In this document: positions 5,714-6,451 of the stretch, one piece after another | Layout: the number at the start of each line of letters is the position of its first letter | Position numbering within the stretch: the stretch's first letter is position 1 | Source of the DNA: Deltaproteobacteria bacterium | GTDB lineage: Bacteria > Myxococcota_A > Polyangia > HGW-17 > SLPX01 | DNA: 6,451 nt | Direction of reading: 5' to 3' | NCBI GenBank assembly: GCA_011390535.1 | Contig: JAABSF010000157.1 | Coordinates: 1 to 6,451 of the forward strand | The notes under the pieces: generated by a model | Told to the model about the DNA's origin: nothing | What the model saw: only the letters and a program-made list of their open reading frames with translations | The model's database searches: none | Position numbers and translations under genes: made by a program

Positions 5714-6451
5714 TCATTCGGTCAACAAATCACAAAAACCAGGCGTACAAGCCCATGACAAGAGATCACCGCGATCGGGACGTCCCTCAATCTTTTCATC
5801 CAGATCCTCAACCTTGTCTACCTGCCGACCTATTTTTTCTCCTTCCATTCGTTCCAAAGCCCGAATTGAGAGATGAAGCTCTCCCGCCATCAAAAGCCCT
5901 GTTCTGCGCGCCGTATACTGCACAGCTTCCCAATACGATTTAGTTAACTCCTCGGGATCAAATTGTTTCAACCGCCCTAGATCGTCTTTCCAGCCATTTA
6001 AAGTGGCTTCATCGAATTTCTCCAGTATATTACTACGCACCTTACCGGGCAACCCTGACCGGCTGCCATACCAACCCAGCGCGGCAAAGAGACCCTTAAT
6101 GATGGCTTCCCTGGTCTTTGCAGAAGAAGTCGACAACAGCCTGTTACCGTTTCTTATCAGCTCCAATGCATATCCGAACACGTAACGAACCTCATTTTGA
6201 ACCAGCTTTCGAGCGAAATCCGCTTGCAACAAAACAGCGGGCCCTTCTTCGGTCTCGGCTATTGCCACGGTATCCTTCATTTCATCTGCACGATAAGCCG
6301 TCTTTTCTTCAAACCCCAGGTTCGCACAGAGTTCTTTCAAGACTTTCCCAAGACCTGTGCTCTTTCCTATTTTGCTGAACTCTCCGCCGGCAACCGTTTC
6401 AATATTCCCCTCTTCCATTGGGCCGACAGCCTCCTCTATCCGGGCTAAAAC
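5714..6451 (-). CDS. C-terminal part of a large uncharacterised protein (TPR-protein-type C-terminal domain), 5' end outside window
   Basis: The frame is open from the right edge to a TGA at 5716-5714 and encodes 245 residues. An ATG at 6418 with GAGGAGG 11 bases before it could start a 234-residue protein, but the 11 codons upstream ('VLARIEEAVGP') read as natural coding sequence, so I treat it as partial. No catalytic motif is visible. The order of elements is: 'LGKVLKELCANLGF' (34-47), a strand-rich stretch 'DTVAIAETEEGPAVLLQADFA' split over 60-80, a helix 'EVRYVFGYALELIRNG' (87-102), and 'RRTGLLMAGELHLSIRALER' split over 182-201. This recalls a C-terminal domain of large myxobacterial TPR proteins ('ELAFLLGRALALLRP', 'RAGLLLSGDL'), which looks like an M48-type fold without HExxH. 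That comparison is from memory. There is no membrane segment. It is probably the first gene seen of the operon with the M32 peptidase. Confidence 0.7.
   Translation of the reverse strand, partial: VLARIEEAVGPMEEGNIETVAGGEFSKIGKSTGLGKVLKELCANLGFEEKTAYRADEMKDTVAIAETEEGPAVLLQADFARKLVQNEVRYVFGYALELIRNGNRLLSTSSAKTREAIIKGLFAALGWYGSRSGLPGKVRSNILEKFDEATLNGWKDDLGRLKQFDPEELTKSYWEAVQYTARRTGLLMAGELHLSIRALERMEGEKIGRQVDKVEDLDEKIEGRPDRGDLLSWACTPGFCDLLTE
6430..6436 (-). promoter_or_regulatory. Shine-Dalgarno-like sequence before the internal ATG at 6418
   Basis: GAGGAGG on the minus strand lies 11 bases before ATG 6418. Either this marks the true start of a shorter protein of 234 residues, or it is simply the Glu-Glu codon pair of a longer reading frame. 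The frame stays open to the window edge, and I favour the longer reading. Confidence 0.25.

Overview
The window looks like ordinary chromosomal DNA from a bacterium. It carries housekeeping and signalling genes, and I see no insertion sequence, phage gene, CRISPR array, tRNA or rRNA. Several protein families suggest the former Deltaproteobacteria, in the Myxococcota or Bradymonadota neighbourhood. These are an FHA protein with a ribbon-helix-helix-like N-terminus, a RecG with a long N-terminal extension, a HEAT-repeat protein with an 'LKGWG' tail, and a large protein whose C-terminal domain resembles one I associate with myxobacterial TPR proteins. By eye the GC content is moderate, near half, which is low for cultured myxobacteria. 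The placement is inference from family resemblance only.

The layout is two convergent blocks. The plus-strand block begins with the last 67 codons of a HEAT-repeat-like protein (2-205). An intergenic leader of about 235 bases follows, with a candidate sigma-70 promoter at its start. Next come a 217-residue FHA protein (441-1094) and, 21 bases later in the same reading frame, recG (1116-3644). The FHA gene and recG look co-transcribed, and recG has no visible Shine-Dalgarno sequence of its own.

A short hairpin at about 3668-3684 separates recG from the minus-strand block and could terminate transcription from both sides. Read in its own direction, the minus-strand block contains the C-terminal part of a large protein whose start lies beyond the right edge (6451-5714). 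It continues with an M32 carboxypeptidase (Taq family, 5693-4131) and a PilZ-domain protein (preferred start 4086, end 3688). The gaps are 20 and 44 bases, so this is probably one operon with its promoter outside the window.

Functionally there are two signalling modules: a phosphothreonine-reading FHA protein beside a replication-fork helicase, and a cyclic-di-GMP-binding PilZ protein beside a metallocarboxypeptidase. I do not see a clear new system. The points most worth a second look are the FHA-recG junction, the RHH-like/basic-linker/FHA architecture, the RecG N-terminal extension and the unnamed C-terminal domain at the right edge.
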